Shown here: one piece after another, positions 34,323-43,312 of the stretch
Layout of the letters: each line of letters starts with the position of its first letter
Numbering within the stretch: position 1 is the stretch's first letter
Assembly (NCBI GenBank): GCA_013002535.1
Contig: JABDJK010000098.1
Span: 1-51,332 of the forward strand
DNA length: 51,332 nucleotides
Direction: 5' to 3'
Source of the DNA: Hyphococcus sp.
GTDB taxonomy: Bacteria > Pseudomonadota > Alphaproteobacteria > Caulobacterales > Parvularculaceae
Notes under the pieces: model-generated
What the model was told of the DNA's origin: nothing
Seen by the model: only the letters and a program-made list of their open reading frames with translations
Databases searched by the model: none
Program-made: the position numbers and the translations under genes

Positions 34323-35027
34323 TTACCATAAAATTTCCTTGCCTGCATAATCAAAGAACTTGCCGGTGTCTTTCGGCGTAAGGTATTGCAGGACGCTAAT
34401 CATGCTGCGCGCTGCGCCTTCGCTCGTGTCGGTGTAACGGCCTTTGGCGTATTTTTTTGTGAGCGCCGTTTCAATCGTTCCCGGATGAAGCGCAACAATC
34501 ACCGATTGTCGATGAGACCGCGCAAACTCAATCGATGCACATCGCACAATCTGATTCAGCGCCGCTTTCGACGAGCGATAACTCATCCAGCCGCCGAGGC
34601 GATTATCGCCTATGGAGCCGACCCGGGCGGACAATGTCGCAAATACTGACCGCTGATCTTTAGAGAGTAAGGGCGCAAAATGCTTCAATACCAACGCTGG
34701 CCCGATCGTATTTGTTGCGAAAGCGGCCTGCATGACTTCAGGTGATAATGCGTCGAACGACTTCTCCGGCCCCTCGCCCGCCGGCTCAAGCGTTCCAGCC
34801 GCATTGAAGATCAAATCGAAACTTTGACCGTCAGACGCAAATTGTTCAGCTGCCGCTATGATCGATTTTTCATCAGTCACATCAAACCCGTCACCACTGC
34901 GAGAAAGTGCGTTTACGGCGTCGCCCGGCATCAAGTCACACAGCGCGGCTACAAACGCGTTGCCGATACCGCCTGACGCGCCAATCACAAGCGCATTTTG
35001 CGGCGCGCCAGCGTTAGAGATTTTCAT
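34323..35027 (-). CDS. SDR family NAD(P)-dependent oxidoreductase
   Basis: Short-chain dehydrogenase of 234 residues, cytoplasmic. The cofactor site is VIGASGGIGNAF, the structural NAAG is at FNAAGTL, and the catalytic Ser-Tyr-Lys triad is formed by the serine in ATLSARVGS with YRSSK. The PG motif after the active site is LHPGTIETAL. It resembles the CsgA-type short SDRs. Substrate is unknown. It lies head to tail with the small membrane protein at 35085 (57-base gap), possibly in one transcript. Confidence 0.9.
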   Translation of the reverse strand: MKISNAGAPQNALVIGASGGIGNAFVAALCDLMPGDAVNALSRSGDGFDVTDEKSIIAAAEQFASDGQSFDLIFNAAGTLEPAGEGPEKSFDALSPEVMQAAFATNTIGPALVLKHFAPLLSKDQRSVFATLSARVGSIGDNRLGGWMSYRSSKAALNQIVRCASIEFARSHRQSVIVALHPGTIETALTKKYAKGRYTDTSEGAARSMISVLQYLTPKDTGKFFDYAGKEILW

Positions 35028-35084
35028 ATTATGCTCAAAATTTTTGCGCCAAAAGGGGTTTTGCCGTTATCGCAACTCGCCCGC

Positions 35085-35384
35085 CTACGGCGCGCCCCAT
35101 AGGTCGTCGTATCGGGCCGTTCCATCTTCGTCGCGTTTAAATTTGTCGCGATGCGACTGGCGTTTTGAATTTCTAAATGTAAAGCCAGTATATACGGCGC
35201 CGAGAGCAACAAGTATGTGTAAAACGACCAGTTGCCCGTAAAACGCCCAAAAGCCAAAGCCAACACAAAAAATCGTTGTCCACATCAGGCTAAGATAGGA
35301 CATCAGCTGAAATTTTTGTGCTTTCGGCAACTCAGCCAACGGGTTTTGATTCGGGTCCATCACCACGTCATATGCGTTCGTCAT
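35085..35384 (-). CDS. Small membrane protein with two hydrophobic segments
   Basis: A 99-residue protein with a start at ATG 35384, chosen because AGGAGG lies 7 bases upstream. Hydrophobic segments cover MSYLSLMWTTIFCVGFGFWA and LVVLHILVALGAVYTGF, and the C-terminal tail is charged (RNSKRQSHRDKFKRDEDG). I do not recognise a named family. It may be co-transcribed with the SDR gene. Confidence 0.65.
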   Translation of the reverse strand: MTNAYDVVMDPNQNPLAELPKAQKFQLMSYLSLMWTTIFCVGFGFWAFYGQLVVLHILVALGAVYTGFTFRNSKRQSHRDKFKRDEDGTARYDDLWGAP

Positions 35385-35562
35385 TAATTGCCTCCTGTTT
35401 TTCATATTTAGATACGCAAAGACAGCGGACGCAGATCACACTTTAAATTTTGTGCATTCATGGGTTGAAGCAGCGATTGGCGCATTTGCGCCTGAAAACT
35501 GGTGATCTGACGCTGAATGAATGCCGTAATTAGCATGGACAAAGCGAAAGGAATTTTAAATA

Positions 35563-35772
35563 ATGATGTCAGGTCTTACTTTGTTTTTGATACCTGTAGG
35601 ATTGCTCGCGACGGTAGCGTTTCTAACAATCGGTCTGTTTTCGATGGCGCGCGGCGGCGGCTTCTCGAGAGACCAATCTAACAAAATGATGCGTTTGCGT
35701 GTTGCGGCGCAAGCAGTGACCATTGCGGTTTTAATGGCGTTCTCACTGCTGGCGGTTGGCGCAAACACATAG
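35563..35772 (+). CDS. HIG1-domain / twin transmembrane small protein
   Basis: A 69-residue protein with two membrane segments separated by a short basic loop: LTLFLIPVGLLATVAFLTIG, then the linker RDQSNKMMRLRVAAQAV, then TIAVLMAFSLLAVGA. The linker N-K-M-M-R-x-R-V is typical of HIG_1_N proteins in alphaproteobacteria, a group related to mitochondrial factors that associate with cytochrome oxidase. AAAGGA precedes the ATG. It stands alone between divergent and convergent neighbours. Confidence 0.75.
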   Translation: MMSGLTLFLIPVGLLATVAFLTIGLFSMARGGGFSRDQSNKMMRLRVAAQAVTIAVLMAFSLLAVGANT

Positions 35773-35846
35773 AATCGACGTATGTTGTTTAATTCAAATC
35801 GCTGTTAAATACGGTGACGTGAACTGGACACGAAGAGTTCGCAAAT

Positions 35847-37229
35847 CTATTCGCGCTCCCATCCGAATGCGTCGATCATCACATTGTAAATCAGGTTTTG
35901 TTCCATGACGCCGCGAACTCTGCCCGCGCCCGGTCCTGTGGCATAGAGCGCCACGTCCTCGCCGGCGTGGGTTTCTGATGTCCACTGCCCGTTGCCTGTC
36001 GGCACCAGAGCCTGCTGTGGCGCGGTCGGATCAGTGCTCGGCGCGCCGCGCGGGCCTTCAACGGCGCCAGGCCCATTATAATAGCCAAGCGTCGTATAGG
36101 GGTGACCGTCATTCGCCAGGATAGGTTCGCCGCTCGGCTCGCCCGACGCGTCATTCCCGATGGCGAGGCCCAAAATCGGGTTGCCTCGGGTCGGATAGCC
36201 GGCAATCGTGAAAACGTGGCTGTGGTCAGCGGTGACGAGGATCATGGTTTCATTTGCATCTACCGCGCCGACCGCCGCTTCGACAGCATCGGCGAAGGCT
36301 TTGCCTTCAGCAAGCGCCAGCGCCGCTCGTCCTTGGTGATGGCCGTGATCGATCCGGCCGCCCTCGACCAACAGATAATATCCGTTCTCGGAATTTTTTT
36401 CGAGGCGGTTCAATGCTGCAAGGGTCATTTCCGCAAGCGATGGCTCCGACGACGCCGCATCTTTTTCCAGCTCATAGGTCATGTGACTGCGGGAAAAGAG
36501 ACCGAGCAACGGCGCATCTGAGGAAGCCGCATCCATTTCGTCTTTGGTAAGCGCCAGCGTTCCACCGGTTTCGGATTGCCAGGCAGTAAGCGCCTCGTCG
36601 GTAAATTTCGACTTGCCGCCGCCGAGCGCAACGTCGAAGGTGTAGCCGAGCAGTTGCGTCGCAATTGCTTCACAGCCATTGGCGATCGCCTCTTCCGATA
36701 ACTCGCTTTGCGCCTCCCAATTGCGTTCCGGCGTCTGGGCATAGACGGAAGCCGGCGTCGCATGGGTGATGCGCGCAGTTGAGACAATACCCACCGCCTT
36801 GCCGCGCGCGACGGCGGCATTGCCGAATGTGTCCAATTCATTCGCCTTGGCTTCGGCGCAATTTGCGCGGCGCGCGTCAGGCCCCACATTCATAACGCCG
36901 GCGCGGGTTTTCAGCCCTGTATGCATTGCTGAGGCTGTACCGGCAGAATCTGGCACCTGCTGGTTGGTGTTGTAGGTTTTTACGAGCGCAACATTCTCAA
37001 ACGCTTCAAACGGTAGAATATATTCCTCACCAGGCATTCCCTCCAACTGGCCGGCGTAAATTCGCATCGTCGTCACTGTGGAAACGCCCATTCCGTCGCC
37101 AATAAAGAGGATGACGTTTCTGGCGTGCTTTGCGTTTGCCTCATCGTTCATCGATGAAGTCGCACAGGCCGATATCGCCGTACAGGCGAGCCCAAGCATC
37201 AACGTTCTGATAGAATTAGCACCAGGCAT
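35847..37229 (-). CDS. Alkaline phosphatase, lipoprotein form
   Basis: PhoA-family metalloenzyme of 460 residues that releases phosphate from monoesters outside the cytoplasm. The N-terminus ends in a lipobox ISAC (near residue 22), so it is likely membrane anchored. Active-site parts are the metal site FIGDGMG, the nucleophile serine in VPDSAGTASAM, the histidine-rich GRIDHGHHQGRA and the metal ligand TADHSHVF. ATG 37229 has GGTGGGG upstream and is preferred to the GTG six bases earlier. It is transcribed toward the HIG1 gene. I see no clear Pho box. Confidence 0.93.
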   Translation of the reverse strand: MPGANSIRTLMLGLACTAISACATSSMNDEANAKHARNVILFIGDGMGVSTVTTMRIYAGQLEGMPGEEYILPFEAFENVALVKTYNTNQQVPDSAGTASAMHTGLKTRAGVMNVGPDARRANCAEAKANELDTFGNAAVARGKAVGIVSTARITHATPASVYAQTPERNWEAQSELSEEAIANGCEAIATQLLGYTFDVALGGGKSKFTDEALTAWQSETGGTLALTKDEMDAASSDAPLLGLFSRSHMTYELEKDAASSEPSLAEMTLAALNRLEKNSENGYYLLVEGGRIDHGHHQGRAALALAEGKAFADAVEAAVGAVDANETMILVTADHSHVFTIAGYPTRGNPILGLAIGNDASGEPSGEPILANDGHPYTTLGYYNGPGAVEGPRGAPSTDPTAPQQALVPTGNGQWTSETHAGEDVALYATGPGAGRVRGVMEQNLIYNVMIDAFGWERE

Positions 37230-37323
37230 CTGCACCCCACCGTTTTCAACTGCGATTGCCGCGCGACGCTATTTTGAAACCGGGCCCCATGCAAGGGCGG
37301 CGATGGGCAGAGTTTCAACAGGC

Positions 37324-39444
37324 CTAAAACCGACCGCTGACCGTAAAACGCGCGTTAAACGGCTCACCGGCAGAGATGTTGTCGTTGGAGTGTGCATCGG
37401 GGAAATAGTTCTCATCCAGGATGTTTTCGAGATTAACCTGCGCGCGCAAGCAATCGCTCAATTCGTAATAGACCGCCGCATCTACGCGCACATAGCTCGG
37501 CGCCTCGACGGCGTTATCTTCACGCACGAAATAGCTGTCTTGATAGATGGCGCCAACGCCTACGCCGAAACGGTCGGTGATATGGACATTATTCCAGATC
37601 GAAAACATATGCTCCGGCGTTTGCCGGGTTCTGTTGCCGCTATTGCCGCTGCCGTCGACGCGCTGAATCTTGCCGTCGAGATAGCTGTAGCCTGTCGTGA
37701 CATGCCAGCGATCCGTCAGATTACCAGTCAGTTGCAATTCAAACCCCTGGGTCTGCGACCCTTCGATAACGCTCAACACCGACGGATCAGCCGGATCGAC
37801 CGAGGTGAAGCTCTCGCGATCAAGATCAAAAAGCGCAGCGGTTACGCTGAGGTCGGGGCGGATATCCCACTTTAGACCGACTTCCATATTCTGGAAGAAT
37901 TGCGGGCGCGTCCCCTCTGATGTGAGGTCAAGGGTCAGGAACTGATCGCCCGAGCGCGGCAGGAATGTCTCGCTGAAGGAGAAATAGGCCGAGAAATTAT
38001 CAGCCGGTTTCAAAATCGCGCCGAGCCGCGGGGTGAACTCTTCATCAGTGCGCGAGAACTCACTCGCATTAAAGATATCGCTGACTTCTATATCAAAGCG
38101 GTCATAACGCACTCCGGCGACAAGCTTCAACCAATCCGTAACGTCGATCTGATCCTGAATATAGACCGACACGAACTCAACATTTGACGCCCGATTACGC
38201 GATGGCGATGTGAATGAAAATTCCGGTATGACAAGCGGATCCGTAAACGGAATAAAAAGCTGATCATCCATATTTGTCGCAAAGACATTATCGATGCGCG
38301 CATTCGCAGTCTTCTGATCGCCATATTCGGCGCCGAAAAGCACTGTATGCCCGAAACGACCAATATCGAATTCGCCAACAATATTACTCTGCAATATGAA
38401 ATTCTCGCGCGCCGTCGTATCGCGATATCCGTCTAGCTCGACCTCAGGGAATGCGCCGCCTGTGACGACGACTTCTTCGCTTGGGAAGAGGTTTTGATAG
38501 GCCTTGTCATAATCCGCGTATTGAGCAGTGAGATTGCCGCGCAACGCGTCTGTAATTTCATGATCCAGCCGCGCGCGAACAATATGAGCTTGCAGCGTTG
38601 TAAAGTTTTCGTTTGGCGAGCCAAAAAACGTATTATCAAAACCCTCCAATGGCACATCCGGACCGCCATCCACATTTTGCGACGGCACGCCGCGATCCAC
38701 CACGCGGTCATCATCGATATATTCGTATGAGAGAAGAATTTCCGTCTCGGGGCCGGCTTTGAACGCGACAGTCGGATTGATCGCGATTCGTGTCCCGTCG
38801 AAGAAGTCGCGGTGATTGTCTAATTCTTCGTAGAATGCGTTGATGCGGAGCCCGGCCCCCTCGCTCATGGCATAATTGACGTCACCGGAGAAATTGAAAG
38901 CGCCGAATGTATCGGCGCTCGCGGAAAAGCCTGTAAACTGTTCGCCAAGCGCTGGGCGTTTAGTGACACGATTGACAACCCCGCCGCCGCCGCCGCGACC
39001 AAACAAGAGCGCGTTTGATCCGCGCAAAATTTCGATGCGCTCCAAATTATAAAACGGCCGAAAATATTGAACATCGTCCCGCATGCCATCGAGAAAAAAA
39101 TCTGCGGTAGTCTGGTTGCCGCGAATAATGATTGCATCGCGATGGCCCTCGCCCTGGCTAATGGAAAGACCGGGCGTGTAGCGCAGGACGTCGCCAAAAT
39201 TTGTAAACGCCTGATCCGCGATCTGTTGATCGTCAACAATCGATAAGCTTTGCGGAATATCAATGATCGGCGTTGGCGTCTTCACCGCATTCAATTTGTC
39301 GAGGGAAAGAAAACGTCCCTCAACAATAATGACGTCATCGACGCCTGCCGCAATAACCGCCGCGTTATCAGCCACTGCCAAGCTATAAAAAAACGCATGG
39401 CCAAATGACAATATGGCGGCGGCCTTTGAAACGAGACTAGGCAA
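37324..39444 (-). CDS. TonB-dependent siderophore receptor
   Basis: Outer-membrane receptor of about 706 residues that takes up ferric siderophores with energy from TonB. The signal peptide is at the N-terminus, and a TonB-box-like segment (DDVIIVEGR) follows. The plug domain has TPTPIIDIPQSLSIV, IIIRGNQTTADFFLDGMRDD and ERIEILRGSNALLFGRGGGG. The barrel ends in the usual aromatic residue (ARFTVSGRF). The start is TTG 39444 with AGGGG 7 bases before. A Fur-type box overlaps the promoter region at 39460-39474. It lies close to the siderophore (FhuA/FpvA-like) group, but the ligand is unknown. Confidence 0.93.
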   Translation of the reverse strand: MPSLVSKAAAILSFGHAFFYSLAVADNAAVIAAGVDDVIIVEGRFLSLDKLNAVKTPTPIIDIPQSLSIVDDQQIADQAFTNFGDVLRYTPGLSISQGEGHRDAIIIRGNQTTADFFLDGMRDDVQYFRPFYNLERIEILRGSNALLFGRGGGGGVVNRVTKRPALGEQFTGFSASADTFGAFNFSGDVNYAMSEGAGLRINAFYEELDNHRDFFDGTRIAINPTVAFKAGPETEILLSYEYIDDDRVVDRGVPSQNVDGGPDVPLEGFDNTFFGSPNENFTTLQAHIVRARLDHEITDALRGNLTAQYADYDKAYQNLFPSEEVVVTGGAFPEVELDGYRDTTARENFILQSNIVGEFDIGRFGHTVLFGAEYGDQKTANARIDNVFATNMDDQLFIPFTDPLVIPEFSFTSPSRNRASNVEFVSVYIQDQIDVTDWLKLVAGVRYDRFDIEVSDIFNASEFSRTDEEFTPRLGAILKPADNFSAYFSFSETFLPRSGDQFLTLDLTSEGTRPQFFQNMEVGLKWDIRPDLSVTAALFDLDRESFTSVDPADPSVLSVIEGSQTQGFELQLTGNLTDRWHVTTGYSYLDGKIQRVDGSGNSGNRTRQTPEHMFSIWNNVHITDRFGVGVGAIYQDSYFVREDNAVEAPSYVRVDAAVYYELSDCLRAQVNLENILDENYFPDAHSNDNISAGEPFNARFTVSGRF

Positions 39445-39459
39445 ACTAGAGCCCCTACT

Positions 39460-39474
39460 TGCAAATCATTCTCA
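39460..39474 (-). promoter_or_regulatory. Fur-type box upstream of the TonB receptor
   Basis: On the minus strand TGAGAATGATTTGCA fits the 7-1-7 Fur pattern TGATAAT-N-ATTATCA at most positions and is flanked by a further TT/AA pair (TTG...CAA). It ends about 15 bases before the TTG start. Iron repression is expected. Confidence 0.6.
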
Positions 39475-39579
39475 ATAGCGCCTACACCGCATGAAATTGA
39501 AAATCAATCGCAAAAATGGAGTTTTCCAGTTTTGGACACATTGGTCGCATCCTGGCCCCCTGCGAAGAAATCACCATAG

Positions 39580-39606
39580 AAAAACGGGGCTCCAAAGGAG
39601 CCCCGT
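39580..39606 (-). terminator. Rho-independent terminator of nlpD
   Basis: An exact 10-bp stem (ACGGGGCTCC / GGAGCCCCGT) with a 3-base loop is followed on the minus strand by five T. It lies about 90 bases past the nlpD stop and should end the leftward surE/nlpD transcription. Confidence 0.85.
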
Positions 39607-39692
39607 CAATTTGGGGTACGCTACTTTTTTATTTGAACTTTTTTACTATCCCCTCGCGGGCGCTTCGTTGAGCAAACGCGAAACTTTGAATG

Positions 39693-40883
39693 CTATTGCG
39701 GGCCGAGCAACTTCGCCGGATCGACGGATTTCAAGTTCTTGCGAATTTCAAAGTGGAGTTGCGGTGACGACACCGTGCCCGACTGTCCGACTTTCGCGAT
39801 CACCTGACCCTGGCGAACCATCTCGCCTTTTTTGACGAGCATCGCTTCATTGTGGGCGTAGGCGGTGACGTATCCATTGTTGTGTTTGACCAGCAAAAGA
39901 TTGCCGAACCCATCGAGATCCGATCCGCGATAGACGACCTCGCCATTCGCGGCGGCGCGCACCGGCGTACCCGCCGGCGCAGCGATGTTCACGCCGTCAT
40001 TTCGTCGGCCGAGGTCATTCAAACCGAAGTTTCCAATGACGGCGCCTTTGACTGGCCAGGCAAAATCGCGCGGGCTGGTTGGCGGCGTGTAGGAAACGGT
40101 TTTCGTTAATTCAGCAACATTTTCAGGTTCCGAGCGGCGCTCAATTGGGGTCGGAAGACCGGGCGCTTCGGCAGTATACTGACCGCTGTCAGCGGCGATT
40201 GCGCCGCGCGGTAAGATAAGCTGCTGGCCAATGGAAAGCTCATAAGGCTGGCGTAGTGAATTCGCTGATGCGATTGCACTAATCGGCGATTTCGACGCCC
40301 GCGAGATTGAATAAAGGGTATCGCCTTTGCGCACGGTATAAGAGCGCGCGCCGCTATATGCATAAGGGTTCGCTTTTGCCGGCGTCGCGACAGTCGTACC
40401 GTAAGGAAGGCGCAACTTCTGACCAACAGCGAGCGTGTACGGGGCTTTCAGATTATTGATGCGAATGATTTTTTTGGGCTCAACGCCATAACGCCGGCCA
40501 ATCGCGTAAACCGTATCACCGCGCGCAACTGTTGCTGTGGTGACGCGTGATTGTGCAACCGCAGCCCTTGCCGGCTCGCCGGTTTCGGTCAAATGCACTG
40601 CAGAAACCTTTTGCAAATTTGCTGGCTCAATCGCGCCGGTTTGCGCCGCCGGATAGGCTTTGGCGAAACGGCGGTTCTGCGCATCCTGCGCTAGCGTTGT
40701 TTTGCTCGCTTGCGCGCGCTGTCGCTTTTGTTCCGCGATGTAAACATCGTGCGGCGAGTTATAAATATTCGCCGTATGGGTCGGGCTTGTACCGTAAACA
40801 ATTGGCGCTTGATTGTGCGACCCGCATGCGGCAAGCGCAATTACTGACAAAGATAGGCACGTCGTCCGGACCACAAGATTCAT
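39693..40883 (-). CDS. NlpD-like LysM/M23 lipoprotein (likely amidase activator)
   Basis: A 396-residue lipoprotein (lipobox LAAC, Cys20) with two LysM domains (about 117-160 and 181-226) for peptidoglycan binding and a C-terminal LytM/M23 domain (about 275-390). Two of the zinc ligands of active LytM enzymes are replaced: the usual HxxxD reads NDGVN (N295 and N299), while H344 and LHFE (H377) remain. Such degenerate proteins activate cell-wall amidases at division rather than cut peptidoglycan themselves. ATG 40883 has GGAGGGGG upstream. A perfect CtrA box is 57 bases before the start. Confidence 0.9.
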   Translation of the reverse strand: MNLVVRTTCLSLSVIALAACGSHNQAPIVYGTSPTHTANIYNSPHDVYIAEQKRQRAQASKTTLAQDAQNRRFAKAYPAAQTGAIEPANLQKVSAVHLTETGEPARAAVAQSRVTTATVARGDTVYAIGRRYGVEPKKIIRINNLKAPYTLAVGQKLRLPYGTTVATPAKANPYAYSGARSYTVRKGDTLYSISRASKSPISAIASANSLRQPYELSIGQQLILPRGAIAADSGQYTAEAPGLPTPIERRSEPENVAELTKTVSYTPPTSPRDFAWPVKGAVIGNFGLNDLGRRNDGVNIAAPAGTPVRAAANGEVVYRGSDLDGFGNLLLVKHNNGYVTAYAHNEAMLVKKGEMVRQGQVIAKVGQSGTVSSPQLHFEIRKNLKSVDPAKLLGPQ

Positions 40884-40939
40884 CGCCCCCTCCAAGGGTG
40901 TAAGCGTTGTCGATTCGCTCGGACGTTGAGTCTCTTTGG

Positions 40940-40955
40940 TTAATGAAGTGTTAAC
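40940..40955 (-). promoter_or_regulatory. Perfect CtrA box upstream of nlpD
   Basis: On the minus strand the sequence is TTAACACTTCATTAACC, an exact TTAA-N7-TTAAC(C). It lies 57 bases before the nlpD start, in the 84-base gap after surE. A hairpin AACGCT-AA-AGCGTT is next to it. SciP, the CtrA antagonist, is encoded in the same window. Confidence 0.65.
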
Positions 40956-40967
40956 GCTAAAGCGTTG

Positions 40968-41729
40968 TTAATCTTTGAAGTCGACGGCGCTCAGCGATTT
41001 GTAGGCGCCGTCGTGGGTGAGCGCCAGATGCAACGGCGTGATCGAAATCTTGCCCGCGTAGATCGCGCGCAAGTCCGTACCCTCGGGAGGATCGGAAAGC
41101 TCGCCGGTGTATCCGTACCAGTAATATTTTCCGCCGCGTAAATCCTGGCGCTCTTCTGCGTAGAGTTGATAGGCGTTGCGATGGCCCTGCGTCGTCACTT
41201 CAACGCCGGCGACCTGGTCGGGCTCCCGGTCCGGAAAATTGACATTGACGACCACATCGTCGGGCCAGCCCGCATCAATCAGCCGCCGGACAATCCGGGC
41301 GCCGTGAGCCTCCGTCGTTTGCCAGCGCGCTTTAGCGCGGTCCATGCGCGCAAGAGAAAGCGCGACTGACGGAATGTTCATGGACATGCCCTGAAACGCA
41401 GCCGCGATGGTGCCGGACACGGTCACGTCTTCAGCGAGATTTTGGCCATTGTTGACGCCGGAGAGGATCAAATTCGGTTTCGCATCTTTCATGATCTTCG
41501 TCACCGCCATCAAAACCGCATCCGACGGCGTTCCCGATACGGAAAATCGTTTTTCGTCATGTTGGCGCAAGCGTATCGGATGCGCGAGGGTCAACGCCCG
41601 CGCCGCGCCGGATTGCTCTTCCTGCGGCGCGACCACCCAGACATCGTCAGAAAGCTCGCGTGCAATTTTCTCAAGGCTTTCAAGTCCCCGCGCGTGAATG
41701 CCGTCGTCGTTTGAACAGAGTATGCGCAT
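40968..41729 (-). CDS. surE: 5'/3'-nucleotidase SurE
   Basis: Survival protein of 253 residues, a metal-dependent phosphatase acting on nucleoside monophosphates. The N-terminal metal site is [14 protein letters not shown], followed by [16 protein letters not shown] and the [19 protein letters not shown] block, all typical of the family. ATG 41729. In related genomes surE is followed by pcm (protein isoaspartyl methyltransferase). Here it is followed directly by nlpD. A dispersed repeat lies upstream, between surE and serS. Confidence 0.96.
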   Translation of the reverse strand: MRILCSNDDGIHARGLESLEKIARELSDDVWVVAPQEEQSGAARALTLAHPIRLRQHDEKRFSVSGTPSDAVLMAVTKIMKDAKPNLILSGVNNGQNLAEDVTVSGTIAAAFQGMSMNIPSVALSLARMDRAKARWQTTEAHGARIVRRLIDAGWPDDVVVNVNFPDREPDQVAGVEVTTQGHRNAYQLYAEERQDLRGGKYYWYGYTGELSDPPEGTDLRAIYAGKISITPLHLALTHDGAYKSLSAVDFKD

Positions 41730-41743
41730 TATTAGTCCTTTTG

Positions 41744-41857
41744 GTCATCCCGTGCGCAATGCAGCGTAGAACGCTGTTTTGCAGACACGCGATCGGATAA
41801 AATTTCTAGCGATCCCGGACCAGCGCAGCGTCACGCTCGTGCTGCAGCCGAGATGAC
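41744..41857. repeat. Intergenic repeat with GTCATC/GATGAC ends
   Basis: The 114-base gap between serS and surE begins GTCATCCCG and ends CGAGATGAC. It contains related segments GCAGCGTAGAACGCTG and GCAGCGTCACGCT. This arrangement is characteristic of dispersed alphaproteobacterial palindromic elements. No gene is present. Confidence 0.6.
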
Positions 41858-41858
41858 G

Positions 41859-43142
41859 TCAATCAACCGCCGTCTCAATTTTCTCGACGCCGCCCATATA
41901 GGGATTGAGCGCGTCCGGGACGGCGATTGATCCGTCTTCGTTCTGATAGTTCTCCATGATCGCGACGAGCGTGCGTCCGACCGCAAGGCCGGAGCCGTTT
42001 AATGTGTGCACGAACGTCGTCTGCTTTTCGCCCTTGGCGCGGCAGCGCGTGTTCATCCGCCGCGCCTGAAAGTCGCCGCAGTTAGAGCATGACGAAATCT
42101 CGCGATATTGCGCCTGACCCGGCAGCCAGACCTCGATATCGTAGGTCTTGCGCGCCGAGAATCCCATATCGCCGGTCGAGAGCACCATGGTGCGATAGGC
42201 AAGGTCGAGTTTCTGCAAAACCGTCTCGGCGCATTCGGTCATGCGCTCATGTTCAGCGTTTGACTGATCCGGCGCGGTGATAGAAACCAGTTCGACTTTC
42301 GAGAACTGGTGCAACCGGATCATGCCGCGCGTGTCGCGGCCCGCCGCCCCGGCTTCCGACCGAAAACACGGCGTCCAAGCCGTAAAGCGCAAAGGCAGTT
42401 CTTCTTCGGCCAGAATATCTTCGCGCACGATGTTGGTGAGGGAGACTTCCGCGGTCGGGATAAGCCAGTGATCGCCGGTCGATTTGAAAAGATCCTCCGC
42501 AAACTTCGGCAATTGCCCAGTGCCGTAGAGCGCGTCATCGCGCACCAATAACGGCGGTTGGCATTCGGTATAGCCGAACTCGCCCGTGTGTGTATCAAGC
42601 ATGAAGTTCGCGATGGCGCGTTCAAGTCGCGCGAGACCGCCTTTCAGCAAAACAAATCTTGAGCCCGACATGCGCGCGGCAGCTTCGAAATCCATCTGCC
42701 CTAGCGCCTCGCCAAGATCGAAATGTTCTTTGGCGCTGTTCAGCTTGCGGGGCTCGCCCCACTTTCGGACTTCTTCGTTGGCGGCTTCGTCCTCACCCTG
42801 GGGCACGTCATCGGCCGGCAGGTTCGGCAGGCCAGAGAGAATGTCTCTGATCTGATCGAGCTTTTTCTTTTGCTCAGCTTCCGCCGTCGGCATCTGGGTT
42901 TTGATCTGGTCGACTTCGGCCTTGAGGCGATTGAATTCGTCTTCATCGCCCTTGGCTTTCGCCGCGCCGATGGCTTTCGAAGCAGCATTGCGCCGCGACT
43001 GCATGTCGTTCAGGACAGCAGTGTATTTGCGCGCCTCTTCGTCAAGGCCCAGAATTTCGCCGGCTTTTGGCGGCACGCCGCGTCGCGCAAGGCCAGCGTC
43101 GAATTTTTCGCCGTGGTCACGTATGAATTTAATGTCAAACAT
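41859..43142 (-). CDS. serS: Seryl-tRNA synthetase
   Basis: Class II aminoacyl-tRNA synthetase of 427 residues that charges tRNA-Ser. The N-terminal tRNA-binding coiled coil covers about 30-105 (for example [20 protein letters not shown]). Motif 2 is [20 protein letters not shown], and motif 3 is [23 protein letters not shown] 43142. It follows tatC across a repeat-containing gap of about 170 bases. Confidence 0.97.
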   Translation of the reverse strand: MFDIKFIRDHGEKFDAGLARRGVPPKAGEILGLDEEARKYTAVLNDMQSRRNAASKAIGAAKAKGDEDEFNRLKAEVDQIKTQMPTAEAEQKKKLDQIRDILSGLPNLPADDVPQGEDEAANEEVRKWGEPRKLNSAKEHFDLGEALGQMDFEAAARMSGSRFVLLKGGLARLERAIANFMLDTHTGEFGYTECQPPLLVRDDALYGTGQLPKFAEDLFKSTGDHWLIPTAEVSLTNIVREDILAEEELPLRFTAWTPCFRSEAGAAGRDTRGMIRLHQFSKVELVSITAPDQSNAEHERMTECAETVLQKLDLAYRTMVLSTGDMGFSARKTYDIEVWLPGQAQYREISSCSNCGDFQARRMNTRCRAKGEKQTTFVHTLNGSGLAVGRTLVAIMENYQNEDGSIAVPDALNPYMGGVEKIETAVD

Positions 43143-43224
43143 GGGGGCGGTTTAGCGGGGATCAGGATGCGGGTCCAGAGACAGCGTCATCCCGGATGCG
43201 AGCTAGAATTAAAGCAATATCCGC

Positions 43225-43307
43225 TCATCCCGACGAGGGTCGGAATTGCTGTCAACAAGTCTGCGAATGAATTTTTGGGAGACCCCGGCCTGCGCCGGGG
43301 CGAGCGG
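43225..43307 (+). repeat. Dispersed repeat, type with GAGCGG end, copy 1
   Basis: Begins TCATCCCGACGAGGGTCGG and ends CCTGCGCCGGGGCGAGCGG, with two hairpins (the second is CCCCGGC/GCCGGGG). A related element with the same start and end lies at 51035-51120. It lies downstream of tatC. No T-run follows on the minus strand, so it is not a simple terminator. A further segment CGTCATCCCGGATGCGAG starts at 43185. Confidence 0.65.
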
Positions 43308-43312
43308 AAAAA

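Noticed and set aside
37078-37875. 265-codon plus-strand ORF
   Set aside because: Antisense to the end of the alkaline phosphatase and TonB receptor genes, with no ribosome site or domain.
43284-43303. GC hairpin after tatC as an intrinsic terminator
   Set aside because: On the minus strand no T-run follows it, and it is part of a dispersed repeat found again at 51035.
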